Counted from the first letter of the stretch, positions 34,901-56,509 are shown. The stretch is DNA of 64,000 nucleotides from Lineus longissimus (GCF_910592395.1 NC_088315.1:19324219-19388218); one strand, 5' to 3'. A program made the numbers and translations. The notes: generated by a model from the letters alone, not told the origin.

Positions 34901-37900
34901 CTAGCAACCATTACTAACGTTGGCCTCCTCCGGGTGTAACTTGACATACTCCTTGTATTTTTTCTCCTGCGCGTCGTAAAGTTTTTTCAGCTTCTTGATG
35001 GATGATTTCGTTAATTCTTGGCCGCTCTTATCATGGGTTGGGAATCCCTGCAAAGACAAGGATTTCGATTGGTCAGTGATACAATAAACCTGAATTGACC
35101 AATCAGAATCAACATCTGAAACTCGTAACTGACACTGCCTCACCAGTCAATTAGTCACTGGGCCAATAACCCCAACCGACCCCCAGCTGTAACGGCATCA
35201 AACAAAAAACGCCCCAAGACGCCAAGAAAAGGAATTCCAATACTCACATTTTCATCAAATGCACTGTATTTATCCGTCTCGTGGAGAAACATCTTGGATG
35301 GGGGAACCTTCATCTGGGCTTCCTTGGCGGCCTGTGCTTGCTGGGCCTCCAGCTTCTTGCGTTCTTTTTCTAAACGCTTCTGCTCTTCGGCCTGGTAAGA
35401 GAATATCAATACGATTAAATTCAGTAGGAACTAGAGTCAATTTAAAAAGTTAACAGTCTGATTTCAGGTTTATAGTCTGATACAAACTGCTGCTGAGGTT
35501 ACTGTCAGACAATTTCAGACCAATTTTGATAATCTGGTTTCGATATGAGTCATGGCCCCCTCTACTCACCGGATATAGATTGACCTGCCCCCCCATCTAG
35601 AGAATGAACTCGGTTTTTAACCCCCTTTTCCCAACCTATTTCCAACAACTTCAGCCAAAAAGACCCTTCTTTGTAGAGAGAAGAAAAAACAACAACAAAC
35701 TTACCTTTAATTTTTCCTCACGTTCTTTAAGTAACGTTTTCTTATCGACAAGCTTGATAACGGTGCAACCTTCGAGGTCCTCCAACCTCACGCCTAGGTT
35801 AGGTAAAGTATCGTCTCGGACTCTGTCACACTGTTTTAGGATGTCCGTCACTTGAAAATAACAAAAAGACTAGATTCAGGCACAGTTACCTCCTCAACTC
35901 AATGTACAGTAGAACCTCTCTATTAAGGACACCCTTGGGACTGACAAGTTCTTTCCTTAATAGAGAGGTGTCCTGATTAGAGAGGTCAAATTGAATGGAA
36001 ACATTTAATTTTTGACCAAAAGTAGTGTCCTTAATAGCGAGGGTGTCCTTGATAGAGAGGTGTCCGTTAAGGGAGGTTCTACTGTACTATCATTCACACA
36101 TATGCTAAATTTCACAGCCCTTTGAATGGTGGCGAAGAACAGGGTGCAGGCCAATCCCAAAAATGGTTAAAAGACGACGCTTGAGTTGGCTGGTACAGTT
36201 GTGCTGAATGCCACCGGGAATACTTGCAAGGACAGCACTCCATTGGACAGCCGACGGGAAAAGAAATCAAGGTCGTTCTTTTTTTTCTTTCCAAAACCAT
36301 TACAAATGTGTGATTTATTTACTAGCTAATAGAATGATGATACATAGAAAAAAGGCTATTTTGCAGACAAAAGCCAAAGGCTTAATCCACTACAAAATGG
36401 ATCGTTCGAAAGAGACCTGGTGACCTTCAGTCAAGGAGATGAGGCAGGTTGGTCTGACCTGGGATAACATCCACAGACAGGCGGCCGCCCGGACAGGGTG
36501 GAGAATGAAGAAAGAAGCCTTATCTGCCCCCAATGTAAGAAGAGGGCCAAGTAAGTAAGTTGAATGTTGGTAAAAAGACACTCCTCTCCATAAATATGTT
36601 ACTGACCTTTCTGCTCCCTAGCCACCTGGCGCACCTCTTCACGGAAATCGGAAAAGGCTTCCAAATATGGCATCACAACTTGCTCAATCTGAAATAAGCA
36701 GACGTCGAGACGTCAGAGAATGCAGACAACAGTGAAATTCACCACCAGTCAATCTCCGGCCAAGCTTAGAACAACGTGTGCCTGGTTTTGCAGTGACAGG
36801 TCACAAATGTGGAACATTTCACGTTTCTCAGAACCACTTTTGAAATAGATCAGATGGAATATTGGGTTACACTTACATTAGCAGTCTGACCACCAGCCAT
36901 CGGGAATCCTATTGCATCCTCCCCTTCTATAGCACCAAAGATCTGAAAAGACAAACATACTATCAGACTCAGAATATAAAGAGAGAGATTTCTTCAATTT
37001 CACAAGTAACGAATTACGCATTGTTTTCTATCAGAGAAAGTGACAACACGATCATTGGTTCTTTAGCTGATTAACATCTGCTTATTCTCGAAAAACGATT
37101 ACCCCACTTATTGAACTGTCATGGATGCCGAGAATTATTAATTTGCGGTGACAAACAAGCCAAGTCAATACGATTTGTTGACATAGTCGCAGAGTCTGTT
37201 TTTCAACAAGGGCCGAACTTGACAGACGAAAGCACGCATGTCCGCCACCTTCTGCGGTGAGAGGGGAGTACCCACATCAAAAGCAGCCACCGAGGGTAGA
37301 ACTCTTCGGTGACCAAACATGGCGATCGGCCAGGCGCCAGATTGAAAAAGACGTATTGGTACTCAAACGTAGCATGCAATAAAAGCTCAGAAGATCCAGA
37401 GCAGAAGCAGTTTAGAAGTTAGACCAACCTTTAGCATTTTCGTAATATAACCAGCTATATTCTGTAATATCGAGCGATTCGGTACAAGTTTCTCCCCCCT
37501 TCTCTTCGTGATATAAACATTGCTTGCTATCACTAACTCTCGCATACTGTCCATGGCAGTTTTGGTGTCGATGGAATCTGTAAGAAGAATTTTGAAATAT
37601 TAAAGCGGGGCACTTTTGACTTGGCAGAGATGAGACAGAGCTCAGAGAAAAAAACTAAACAATTTGTATCTGGAAAGTGTTATTATCAGAACTGTCTTCA
37701 CTTGCAAAATATGCCTCAAATGCTTATTTTTGGTCCGATTTCGAAAATTCAAAGTTCGACAGAGAGCAGTGGTACTGAATGGTGGGAAGGGAATCCTACA
37801 ATGAATGCAGATAAATACAGTGGAACCTCCCTTAGCAGACACCTGTCCATTAAGGACAACCTCTCTATCAAGGACACTAGGTTTGGTCCCAAATCGGTTG

Positions 37901-40900
37901 TTTTCATTCAATTTGACCTCACTAATGAGGACACCTTTCTATTAAGGACAGCCCTTGTCAGTCCCGAGGATGTCCTGAATAGAGAGATTCTACTGTACTG
38001 AATGATGATAATGAAACAATACTAATTTGTACAAGACGCGAATTTAGAAATTGAAACTGGAAATAAGAATTCACAAAAAATCTTTTTATTGCGGTTGGGG
38101 ATGATGAACAAACTATTTCATTTATGGGGCCTAACTTACCACAGAGGGCTGCATGGACACTATCCTGTGTCTCTAGTAACTTGTCATACAGCGTCATCTC
38201 CTCGGCCTTCCACTTCGAGTATGAGTCGGGGCCAGTCGCTGGTGTACTGCGAAGGATGTCTTTCACGGAGAGGAAGAATTCCTGAAAATATTACAAGACA
38301 ATTTTCACAAATGATTTCGACTGCTTTATCAACTCAAGAAGTTTGTATAAACAAGTTCCTTAATATTACAAGACAAAGTCCTTGGAGAAGCCTGAAAGAT
38401 TACTACCAAGTAAAACTTTAGGAATGGATCAAAAATTTAGAAAAATAGTCTGAGATGAAATTTACCCCGACGTGTTTTTCAAACGTCATCGCAGCCTCCA
38501 TGGTACTGCTGCTGTAATCGAGTGTATCCTTCCACGAATGTAAGAGAAACATCAAACGTAACTGGCGCGCGGTGTGCTTTTTGAGTGCCTCCTTTATCGT
38601 GATGAAGTTCTTGAGAGATTTCGACATCTTGCAGCCGGAGATGGTCAAGTGGCCCGTGTGTAGGAAGTAGCGCACCCAGTGGTCGTTTCTGTAATAAGCC
38701 TGAAAATGGACGCAGTCAAAGGAGTCAAAATATTTGTTAGGTTCCTGATATCAGAAATACAGAGAAATCAAGTTTCTTCTCATAATAGAGTGACAGCAAG
38801 GTACATACCTCTGATTGCGCCAGCTCATTGTCATGATGTGGGAACTTCAGATCTACGCCTCCAGTATGGATGTCAAGCGACGCGCCCAAGACACTGCTGG
38901 CCATGACGGAGCATTCTATATGCCATCCAGGCCGCCCCATACCGTACGGAGATTCCCATGATGGCTCGCCAGGCTTGGAGGCCTTCCATAACGCAAAGTC
39001 ATTCGGGCTTCTCTTTTCACTCAGCCGGTCTTCTGAGACGCTCAGATCACCTGAAGATGACCAAAAAACATAAGACGTCTGCTCAATATAAACAACAACA
39101 AAAGGATTCAAAAGCTGCACAGATGGAATTTAACTCCTGTAAAACAAGACTTTGGGAGTCCAGCTGACATGGCCTAAACTCTGCAAAGGACAACAAGGCC
39201 AGCAATCAAAAACAGACCTCGTAGATGACAAGTGCTTATCTGAACTACTGTACCCCAAGATCTGATCTCAATAAGCTATATTGAGGGTAAGTAATCATTT
39301 AGCGTTCCGATGAACTTTGATGTGATATTCCCAAGGGAGCATTCCTCCTCCAAGGTGGGATGAGCGTTGTTACGTGCCACTACGGTTAGGTGCCAAATGG
39401 GTTGATTTTAGCTTAGGTACTCCATCTTCAACGAAGTCATTCAAATGTTACAAACACATTCAAAACAATTCTCCACCTACCTTCTCCCTCATTAAGAGCC
39501 TTGGCATCACCGAACGCTTCAGGAACAAGTTTAGCATAGAAGTGGTCCTTGGACTGGCTAAACTTCATCGTGTCAAAATACACCGAGCTGTTGGATAAGT
39601 ACGCGAAGCCATTATCAATGATCTTCTGGACGAATTCAATGACTTCTGGGATGTACTCACTGACCCGTGTCAACGCATCACATGGTAGAACCTAGAAACG
39701 GTTTGAAAAAAAAAGTACTTGATTATGTAACTGTAAACCCTGAAATGGGTTGGACTATGGAAGCTCAGGAACGGATGATTTTTATTATGATTTCTTTTGT
39801 CGAATCCTGGACTGATGGAGTGTTTTTCAGATAGATCTGGCCAAAGGTACTTGGCTGACCTTTTGTCACTGAACTGTAATAGTGTGATCACAAATAGTAA
39901 TGTGACACAGCCCTGGGTCCCGATGTCATAGTTGACAAACGTAATAGTTGACCAATGTCGTAGTTGACCAGTGTCATAGTTGACTGGTGTCATAGTTGAC
40001 CGGCTTCAGTTGACACGGTGAAAGAGCATTGGTTAGGCCCACCCTGAGGTAATCTAGTGTTGTGCAACACCACTATCTTTTGGTAAATGTGATCTGGTCA
40101 TATTCCTGAATTCAACTGAGTACCTTTGGCCAGAACGATATGAAATACACTTCAACAATCATGTTAACGTACATTTAATGCCTCCATGTCGTCATGAAAG
40201 TCTGCCTCCCAGTATCGTGGCAACGCAGCGAAGATGGAATTTTCCGTGACTTCAGATCCGTGCAGGCTATCCAGCCAATCTGCCAGGATGTCTCGAGCGC
40301 TGTCCAATAACGCCTGGAAATAGTAACAGTCATAGTAGTGTTGTGTATGCCGTTCTAAATACAGAGCTTGAATTCATGTGTTTGCAGTCATGCATGCAAT
40401 GACGTATCTCTTTGGATGCTGTGAATGTTTGGCTGGTCATTCCCACCCCAAAAAACAGATTCACCAAGGTTGCCATATATATCATGCGACATTGCAAGAT
40501 GCTCAATTGCCAGGTGTTAGGCCGTGCCATCAAGCTTGAGTACAGTACAGCCATAACTACCCTACCGGCACTGTGCCCATAGGACCTAAGCGACAGACCG
40601 AGAATTGAACTCAATAAAGTTGGGCTCGAGAACTGCACACAGGAATGCATATAGATGATGTACTAATTACCTTTCATATAAACAATGTACTAATTACCTT
40701 TCTTGACGTAGCCAACGCCTCCTTCCCCAGTGTTTTGTCTTTCTCCGCCTCCAACACTGTCAAAGCCTTATCGACCTTCTCCACCATTCGTCCCAGCATC
40801 GCCTTCTTATCTGGGTCGGTTTCTTTTTCGTACTTGGCTTTGCATGGCTGGAAGAAGGGACGGCACATTAACCGACGTGGGATCATTAACAGTAGAACCT

Positions 40901-43900
40901 CTCTATTAAGGACACCCCTTGGACTGAAAAATGGTGTCCTGAATGCAGATGTCAAATTATTGGGAAAATGACCAATTTCGGACCAAATGCAGTGTCCCAA
41001 CATGGGTAAAAGTGCCATATCTACCATGGTCCCATCATTGGTTCATAGATGGAATCATCATAAGTTTTTTGACAATGAGACAATGGCCTTTCAGTTCAAG
41101 TTATCAAATTCGGCACTTAGTGAGAGCAAAAAGTTTGAAATCTCCCTTACATCCCTGCTCAAATTGAGCCAGGAATTTTAGTTCCTTGAAAGCCACACTG
41201 CTCCATCCAGAAATACAATCCTGGGTTCTCCGTAGGATCGAACCCCGGCCCTATTGCCTGCTAAACCAGCGGTGTTAACCATTAGGCTACCAGGTTCAAC
41301 AAATTTTGAAGAAGAGGAGGAGGAAGAAGAGGAGGAAGAAGAAGTTGTTGAAGTATCGTCAATGAACGCACCTCGATAGCTTTCTTGGTGTCTTCGAGGA
41401 CTTGTGGTGTTGACTTCTCCTCTTTCATGTAATTCTCCACGAGGTAGTTCTGTCTCGCTCGCTTGATGATCTGAATTTCGGAAGCAGAACAATAAAAGTG
41501 TGTTACTGTATCATCAAGAAAATACTGTCGAACCTCTCTATTAAAGTCACCCTTTAGACTGACAAATGCTGTCCTTGATAGGGAGATGTCCTGATTGCAG
41601 AGGTTATGTTGAATAGATACACCAAATTTGGACCAAAACCAGTGTCCTTAGAAAGTGGGTGTCCTGCCAACAGAGATGGCTGCTAGGGGAGACCGAGTGT
41701 TCAAAAAACTTGGCAGGCAACTTTGAAGCAAAGATTTGTGCTAATGTCACATTCTGTAAACTTCTTCATTACTTCTTGAAGTTTTTAGTTTTTTCCTTCC
41801 TATGATGAAGAAAACATGGCCTCCTTTACTGCCAGAATTATTGAACTGGTACGGCCTAAGTAAGAAAGTAGGCCCCCAAATGTTCATTACCTTATCGTCG
41901 ATATCAGTGATGTTCATGGCGTAAAGGATGTCATAATTGAAATAATCCCGCATCACTCGCCGCAGGATGTCAAATGACACATACGATCTGAAACAACAAG
42001 AAAAATCCTAGGAACAAGGTTCATGTACTGGATATGAATAATTGCTGTTGTCAAGACAAATATACACAAATACATTCCAAGTTTCAGCAATGTTGCATGC
42101 ATAATAACTGCACAATGCCATTGTATAAAACTGCATATTTTTATTTCCCCAACCCACGACGAGATACAAATAGAGTAGGCCTGTTTTAATTGTTGCCCGA
42201 AGATTGATCACTTGCCTCGCATGTCCCATGTGTGATGCATCATAAACAGTCGGACCGCAGCTGTACCAGAGGACCCGTTTTCCATTCTGCGGGATGAATT
42301 CCTCTTTCTTTCTCGTCATGCTATTGTAGACCATCAATTTGGCAGGCTCCGCACGGGCAGGGGGGCTCCAGCTGGGCTGACCCCTTTTTGATTTAACTGA
42401 AAATAAACGTTCATAAGAATTACGATCAGGACCTCTTTTCGGGACTGTCCATAAATTTCAACAATCTCATCATCATTATCATCAAACAATACAACAGGAC
42501 TAATTCTATGGAGGGAACAAACTTTAGGCTCACTTCAATAAAACTAATAACCCCGGCCCGAAAGACAATAAAATAAACCAGGTCCAGTGATTGCTCTCTT
42601 CAGGTTTTCATCATGATCTCATTGGGAAACGAACTTGTAAAATTGACTAAAGTACTCAAAGCCTGTACTCCACAATGAAACATTGTATCTCAATATATCA
42701 TCACCACACACATGCAGTGTATAATGTACACACACAGTGTGTATAATGTACATGTTGTACACGTATGTTGTACAGCTGGTGAAATGGAACGGGACATTTT
42801 ACAAGAAAAACGAAATGTACATCACTAGATCTATATGATACAGGGGGCCAGAATGAAAAAAAGGAGGCCCTGTGTCGAATATTTTTATGATCATCTCACC
42901 AGCATCAGTCATAACAGTGTTTTATGTTCAGTTTTTCAAGAATGATGAAACCACAAGAAACCGGTTGACGGTGCTGCCATCTGGATTTGAGAGGCAGCAC
43001 TGTTGTGACAGAAAGTTAACCCTTTCCCGGCAACATAATCACCACACCCTTTCTGTGAACCGCCAGATGGCGCGCTTCACTTCTCGGGAGAATGTTTTAT
43101 GGTCACCCAGTATAAGACCAATACTTCGTCCCAAAAGGTTTACAGCGTAGCGGATCGAGGCTATATAATGGGCTAATCCAGTATTTGAAAACATCTTAGC
43201 CCGGTCAGTTCCCAGCGATCACGACACAATGATTGACAACCACTGATTGTGAAACTTTCAATCTAGCATTTGAAATGTTTAGGACAAATTCAAATGTTCC
43301 ACTTGAACTGGTATCTTCGAAGGCACTTCATTTGTGAACACGTGTCGCTCCAGTTTGGTAGGATTCGTGTCGTAGTGTAGCTGAATGGAATGACCACTGG
43401 AAAACGTGTCCTTCCCTGGTTGGTGACGTCGGGTTAAGGTATGGTTCTACTGAGACTTGGCCCAGAGTTATTTCTGTCTCCATGGAGGTCTTTTTAACGG
43501 AGGGAAGAGTTCTGCATCCTACAAGCTTAAACTGGACACTGCCATCTCGTCATTCTGAAGACTGACACTCATCATTCTCGCTTTCACACCTCATGGGCCG
43601 AGGGGTCAGTCACCTCTGAAATCATGAGACAGATCAAGTTAATGGTCAAATTCAGGATCACATGTGAAGATCAAGATTTCCTTCCAATAAATTTTCAGCA
43701 AGACTTGCCTTTCACTTGGACAGTCGCAACGTGAATTAAGACTATAGAGACCTGCCACTTAAGTTTCCCTGGCAATATGGTCCATCAGAATAGCACCAGG
43801 TAGCATACTAATGCAGTCATAATAAAACCTTTAAAGGCACTATGGCAAACTTCAATCTCCAATCACATCAAAGTATATTGGATCTTGGAGTAGATAATTA

Positions 43901-45829
43901 CTCCAAGATTGGATCAAACACCCACACAGGGTCTCCTAATTATCATGATCATATACATTATCAAATAATAAAATATCGCCTTCTTTTCGGCGAAACCGAG
44001 ACTGATTTATTCACATTGTATTCAACTGCGTTCATTTCGTAGTCAATTCATTAGTTACCAATGTATGCCTTAGAGGGGGCAGAATGGCACTGTTTAAACA
44101 AGAAGTCTCATCAACAGCATCAAAGAATATTGGATAGAACGTCACTGTGGGTCCCAGTAATAAATATTGCCATAAAGACATATGATATTGTTCTGGGACT
44201 TATGAAAGATTAGTTCTCTCCGCCAAACCAAAGACTGAAGAATAAACACCTTGTGTTTATAGGCTAACAAATGCAAACACTTCCAAGTGAACCCCCTACA
44301 AGAGAAGAGTGGCTCTTCTTCTCTCCGACTTTGACACCCTACTGCGAACATATCAATAGATCAGCCAGCGGTCCTCGGTGTCGCCGCGTGGGTTACGTCC
44401 AGTGAAATTGTTTGCAAAGGTCAGGGAACCAGCGTATCCCCTTTTCATGCCAGTTATAGTCGGGTGCTACACCACAGTCGGGATAGTGGCCGCCAAATGA
44501 ATGGTTGTTGAATTAAAAATCATGAAATCATGAGACCGATCAAAATAAAGGTCAAACTCAGGAACGTCGAGATCAAGATTTCCTTCCAATAAATTTTCAG
44601 CAAGACTTACCTTTCACTTGGACAATCGCAACGTGAATTAAGACTATAGAGACCTGCCACTTAAGTTTTCCTGGCAATGTGGTCCATCAGAATAGCACCA
44701 GATAGCATACTAATGCAGTCATAATAATACCTTTAAAGGCACTATGGCAAACTTCAATCTCCAATCACATCAACGTATATTGGATCAAACACCCACACAG
44801 GGTCTCCTAATTATCATGATCATATACATTATCAAATAATAAAATATCGCCTTCTTTTCGGCGAAACCGAGACTGAATTATTCACATTGTGTTCAACTGC
44901 GTTCATTTCGTAGTCAATTCATTAGTTACCAATGTATGCCTTAGAGGGGGCAGAATGGCACTGTTTAAACAAGAAGTCTAATCAACAGCCTCAAAGAATA
45001 TTGGATAGAACGTCACTGTACTGGGTCCCAGTAATAAATATTGCCATAAAGACATATGATATTGTTCTGGGACTTATGTAAGATTAGTTCTCTCCGCCAA
45101 ACCCAAGACTGAAGAATAAACAGCTTGTGTTTATAGGCTAACAAATGCAAACACTTCCAAGTGAACCCCCTACAAGAGAAGAGTGGCTCTTCTTCTCTCC
45201 GACTTTGACACCCTACTGCGAACATATCAATAGATCAGCCAGCGGTCCTCGGTGTCGCCGCGTGGGTTACGTCCAGTGAAATTGTTTGCAAAGGTCAGGG
45301 AACCACGATCTGACATCCATAACCAGCGTATCCCCTTTTCATGCCAGTTATAGTCGGGTGCTACACCACAGTCGGGGATAGTGGCCGCCAAATGAATGGT
45401 TGTTGAATTTAAAAACTGTTTACGTCAATTTACATATAATCAGTCAAACCTTCATGAATTCAGTGGAGATTTCCACATTACAGGATAGAACAGCAGTGAT
45501 GGCATCTCGCAGATTTAACATGATCACTTCCATCTTCACCATCATGAGTTGGACGTGCGCCTTTAGTTTCTTCGAGCAAATGGTATTTGATTAGGGATGG
45601 CAATTAAAATTGCCGTTGAACATGCACATAAAGTACAGTGATGTACATAATTCACACGTCTGGCTTGAAATTTCAAACTCCGCAGTTCATTCCCGCCTTG
45701 ATTGTATGACTATTTCTACAATAAAAACCATTTGAAAACAACCAATACCTTTATAAGGAATACATGTATATACCGTGCCTTACCTTCTGCTGCAGCCGTT
45801 TTGATTTGTTTCGGAAAATTTGAAGGCAT
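34901..45829 (-). CDS. CARS1: Cysteinyl-tRNA synthetase, cytoplasmic
   Basis: Class I aminoacyl-tRNA synthetase that charges tRNA-Cys in the cytosol. Sixteen minus-strand exons keep frame: 45829-45784, 42396-42216, 41987-41891, 41470-41372, 40847-40698, 40313-40173, 39691-39481, 39050-38809, 38699-38466, 38281-38140, 37577-37429, 36942-36877, 36688-36607, 35850-35705, 35391-35248, 35047-34901, for 758 residues. The HIGH-type motif is HMGH (71-74) in [17 protein letters not shown] and KMSKS is at 413-417. Zinc-site residues sit in YSCGP, WHIEC and [12 protein letters not shown]. The central insertion and the Lys/Glu-rich coiled C-terminal extension (KEREEKLK onward, [19 protein letters not shown]) are those of eukaryotic cytosolic CysRS. 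Exon 1 (15 codons) is inferred from start codon, GTAAGG donor and matching phase, so it is less certain. Intron 2 uses a GC donor. Confidence 0.94.
35907..36084. mobile_element. Family G MITE, best-preserved copy (CARS1 intron 13)
   Basis: CAGTAGAACCTCTCTATTAA at the left and AAGGGAGGTTCTACTG at the right are inverted complements, with TA directly outside both ends (35905-35906 and 36085-36086). The interior is built from more inverted copies of TTAATAGAGAGG/CCTCTCTATTAA. About 178 bp. TA target and CAGT ends suggest a Tc1/mariner-pogo-type source. Confidence 0.88.
37818..37995. mobile_element. Family G MITE, opposite orientation (CARS1 intron 10)
   Basis: Same 178-bp length as the copy at 35907-36084, inverted: CAGTGGAACCTCCCTTAGCA...GAGATTCTACTG, flanked by TA on both sides. 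Confidence 0.88.
39300..39440. repeat. Dispersed repeat (TATTCCTCCTCCAAGG type)
   Basis: GGGAGCATTCCTCCTCCAAGG, then GATGAGCGTT, then TGCCACTACGGTTAGGTGCC. The same sequence with changes recurs at 51290-51400 and 59425-59500, each time followed by a tract naming a gene-free stretch. Family unknown. Confidence 0.6.
39822..40155. mobile_element. Family E inverted-repeat element with GTCATAGTTGAC array (CARS1 intron 6)
   Basis: Ends GTTTTTCAGATAGATCTGGC and (reverse) GTGTATTTCATATCGTTCTG continue as CCAAAGGTACT in both. Inner array of about six GTCATAGTTGAC(C) units at 39922-40010. The core after the array (GGTTAGGCCCACCC, CACCACTATCTTTTGGTAAA) matches 12640-12700 and 59765-59850. Confidence 0.75.
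40890..41000. mobile_element. Family G MITE, left part (CARS1 intron 4)
   Basis: CAGTAGAACCTCTCTATTAA at its start, then ACACCCCTTGGACTG, GGTGTCCTGAATGCAGATGTC and CCAAATGCAGTGTCC, after which similarity ends. No right terminus. Confidence 0.65.
41222..41293 (-). repeat. tRNA-like sequence, probably pseudogene or SINE head
   Basis: On the minus strand an A-box-like GTAGCCTAATGGTTAACACC and a B-box GGTTCGATCC within CCGGGGTTCGATCCTACGG. The acceptor stem is poor. No intact cloverleaf, so probably not a functional tRNA. In CARS1 intron 4. Confidence 0.55.
41301..41343. repeat. GAA/GAG trinucleotide tract
   Basis: About 43 bp of GAAGAGGAG-type purine triplets ending GAAGAAGAAG, 29 bases from CARS1 exon 4. 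Read on the gene strand it is a pyrimidine-rich CTT/CTC run downstream of the exon donor. Confidence 0.8.
41523..41695. mobile_element. Family G MITE, diverged (CARS1 intron 3)
   Basis: Left end ACTGTCGAACCTCTCTATTA. The middle blocks GGGAGATGTCCTGATTGCAG and GGACCAAAACCAGTGTCC match the family. The right end (GCTGCTAGGGGAGACCGAGT) is decayed. Confidence 0.65.
43105..43170. repeat. Short TATA-bearing dispersed repeat, copy 1
   Basis: Contains CCAATACTTCGTCCCAAAAGG followed by CAGCGTAGCGGATCGAGGCT and ATATAATGGGCT. The same two blocks occur in the reverse order at 47037-47104. In CARS1 intron 1. Confidence 0.6.
43617..45411. repeat. Tandem duplication, two units of about 0.9 kb, in CARS1 intron 1
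   Basis: Unit A (about 43617-44519) and unit B (about 44520-45411) are over 90 percent alike by eye, both running from GAAATCATGAGA(C)AGATCAA to CCAAATGAATGGTTGTTGAA. Unit A carries a 31-bp hairpin insert near 43880-43912 (CTTGGAGTA...TACTCCAAG). Unit B carries 20 bases near 45305-45326 absent from A between AACCA repeats. Each unit keeps a 69-70 codon minus-strand frame, but nothing suggests it is coding. Confidence 0.9.
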
Positions 45830-46504
45830 TTTTACGTTTGAAATCGGAGAAAGAGTTCCCGCGATGTTGTCCGCGTCTCACACACTAACCGACTGGCGTT
45901 CAAATCAACCGCGACCGATCATGACCAAAGACAATACATTTGACGTAACAGCATCCGGGCACCCCCTTAAACAAGGCCGGCTAGCAGTTATCTGCTCAAG
46001 CGAGACCTTTGTTCTGTCAATGATCAATATGACAGGCATTGTCAAAATGTGGGATTGGCTTTAGCATACATACTTGTACATGTACATTTGCCGAGCTGTG
46101 GAAATGCATCAGGCAGGTTCCGTAAGCCAAAAGACGATGTAAATGCATTTTATCGACGATTGTTTTTAATCATTTCCCCAATTCCTCCTACAACCAAGTT
46201 TAAAAGATGGTTCAGTGTCGTGTAAATCAATTAGCAGATAGAGGACTTGATGACTCGACAGACATTCGTAGTTCGTCGTTCGGAGGGCGCTCAGTTTCGA
46301 AACCAGCAATCATTCGAAACAGAATACAATTGCCAACTTTGATAGCATGATATTAAACTTGATTCGGTCGGGTCACTTAATGGGTTGTCCATTAAACACT
46401 CCTGTCTCCTGGGTAAAACTTGGTGAGAAAAATGACTGATCCAATAGTTGTGAAGAAAAAGCTTCAACCGTCATTGGATTGCCCCACCTAGAGAAAAATG
46501 GCAT

Positions 46505-46555
46505 GTCGGTATGTGGGTATGTGGTATGTGGTATGTGGTATGTGATATGTGGTTT
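46505..46555. repeat. Microsatellite (GGTATGT)n
   Basis: Runs of GGTATGT with variants GGGTATGT and GATATGT, about seven units. Confidence 0.8.
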
Positions 46556-47036
46556 TAGATACTGCTGCTATTCATATGGCTATACATAGCTACCCGCATA
46601 CCTCGAACAAAATGAGTATACTAGCTAACAATCGATTTATGGATTGATATTGTGACATATCACCCGGCGGCCCGTTTCCCATCAAGATTCGACGAAAAGA
46701 CTAAGACAGCGGCGATGCTCCTCCGTTCCCTTAGACGTGTCTCCCGTCCCTTGCTGTCTTGCTCCGTCTCGCAGGGACACGTGGACTCGCGAGTGGTGAG
46801 AATAGTAGGCCTATGTCTCGCTTTTTCCTGAAAAATATCATCTGCTGATTCAACATCCAGCGCAACCCGAGTGCATGCATCAACAGATTAGACTCCTGTG
46901 CAGTCCATTTTGTCATCCTGATCGTCCTTTTGGGCGACAGGACGAGGCCGGTCCACTGCGTCCGGAGTGTAGGCCTACAACAGGCTTACATCCGCCAGTA
47001 ATCGTCCCATCCCAGGTTCTTCCCTTTTGTGATGTG

Positions 47037-47104
47037 CAGCGTAGCGGATCGAGGCTATATAATGGGCTGTTAGGCGCCTAGACCAACACTTCGTCCCCAA
47101 AAGG
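47037..47104. repeat. Short TATA-bearing dispersed repeat, copy 2 (blocks swapped)
   Basis: CAGCGTAGCGGATCGAGGCT, ATATAATGGGCT, then GTTAGGCGCC and GACCAACACTTCGTCCCC. The two blocks shared with 43105-43170 are in the opposite order here. Confidence 0.6.
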
Positions 47105-47544
47105 GACGATCCACAAATCGATTGTGAGGTTCCTTACAACGGGAATAAAAGTTGGATTCGTTTTGTGAATTGTATTCTTTATGCAAAAATACATCTTTTT
47201 TATTTAAAAACTTTTTTCATATAACTCACGGATAATGCTCGGTGCATACTACAGCGACCTTGGGACTACTCACAATTTTCACGATTAGACAGTGACGCCT
47301 CTATCGTGAAAACCAGACATGTGGGTGTTCAAAAGTCAGAACCACCCGGCTGGCCGCCACTTCAGCGCCTCCCGTGGGGCTTAATGATATTACGCGATCA
47401 GTAAACTAGTTCCAATCACTAACGAAAGGCAGCAGCACAATCGACCAGCTTCTTCGTTATTTCATACACAGACACGTCAGTCAGTTGATAAACTTGGTAC
47501 TTCAATACACGCTGGCGTCTTATCTCGAAGTCCGGCCTGATAAA

Positions 47545-56509
<8,965 letters not shown>

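Larger units (their letters stand above)
45830..47544. promoter_or_regulatory. Divergent promoter region, CARS1 and choline kinase
   Basis: Start codons of the two genes face apart across 1.7 kb. The segment contains a GGTATGT microsatellite (46505-46555), a comparatively GC-rich stretch at 46660-47110, and GGCTATATAATGGGCT at 47052-47067, which resembles a TATA box facing choline kinase but is part of a short dispersed repeat. The true transcription starts are not visible. Confidence 0.45.

Noticed and set aside
44142-45225. Twin 69/70-codon minus-strand frames ([13 protein letters not shown]...) in both duplicated units
   Set aside because: Kept open only because the units are recent copies. 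No splice context linking them to CARS1 and no similarity to a known protein.
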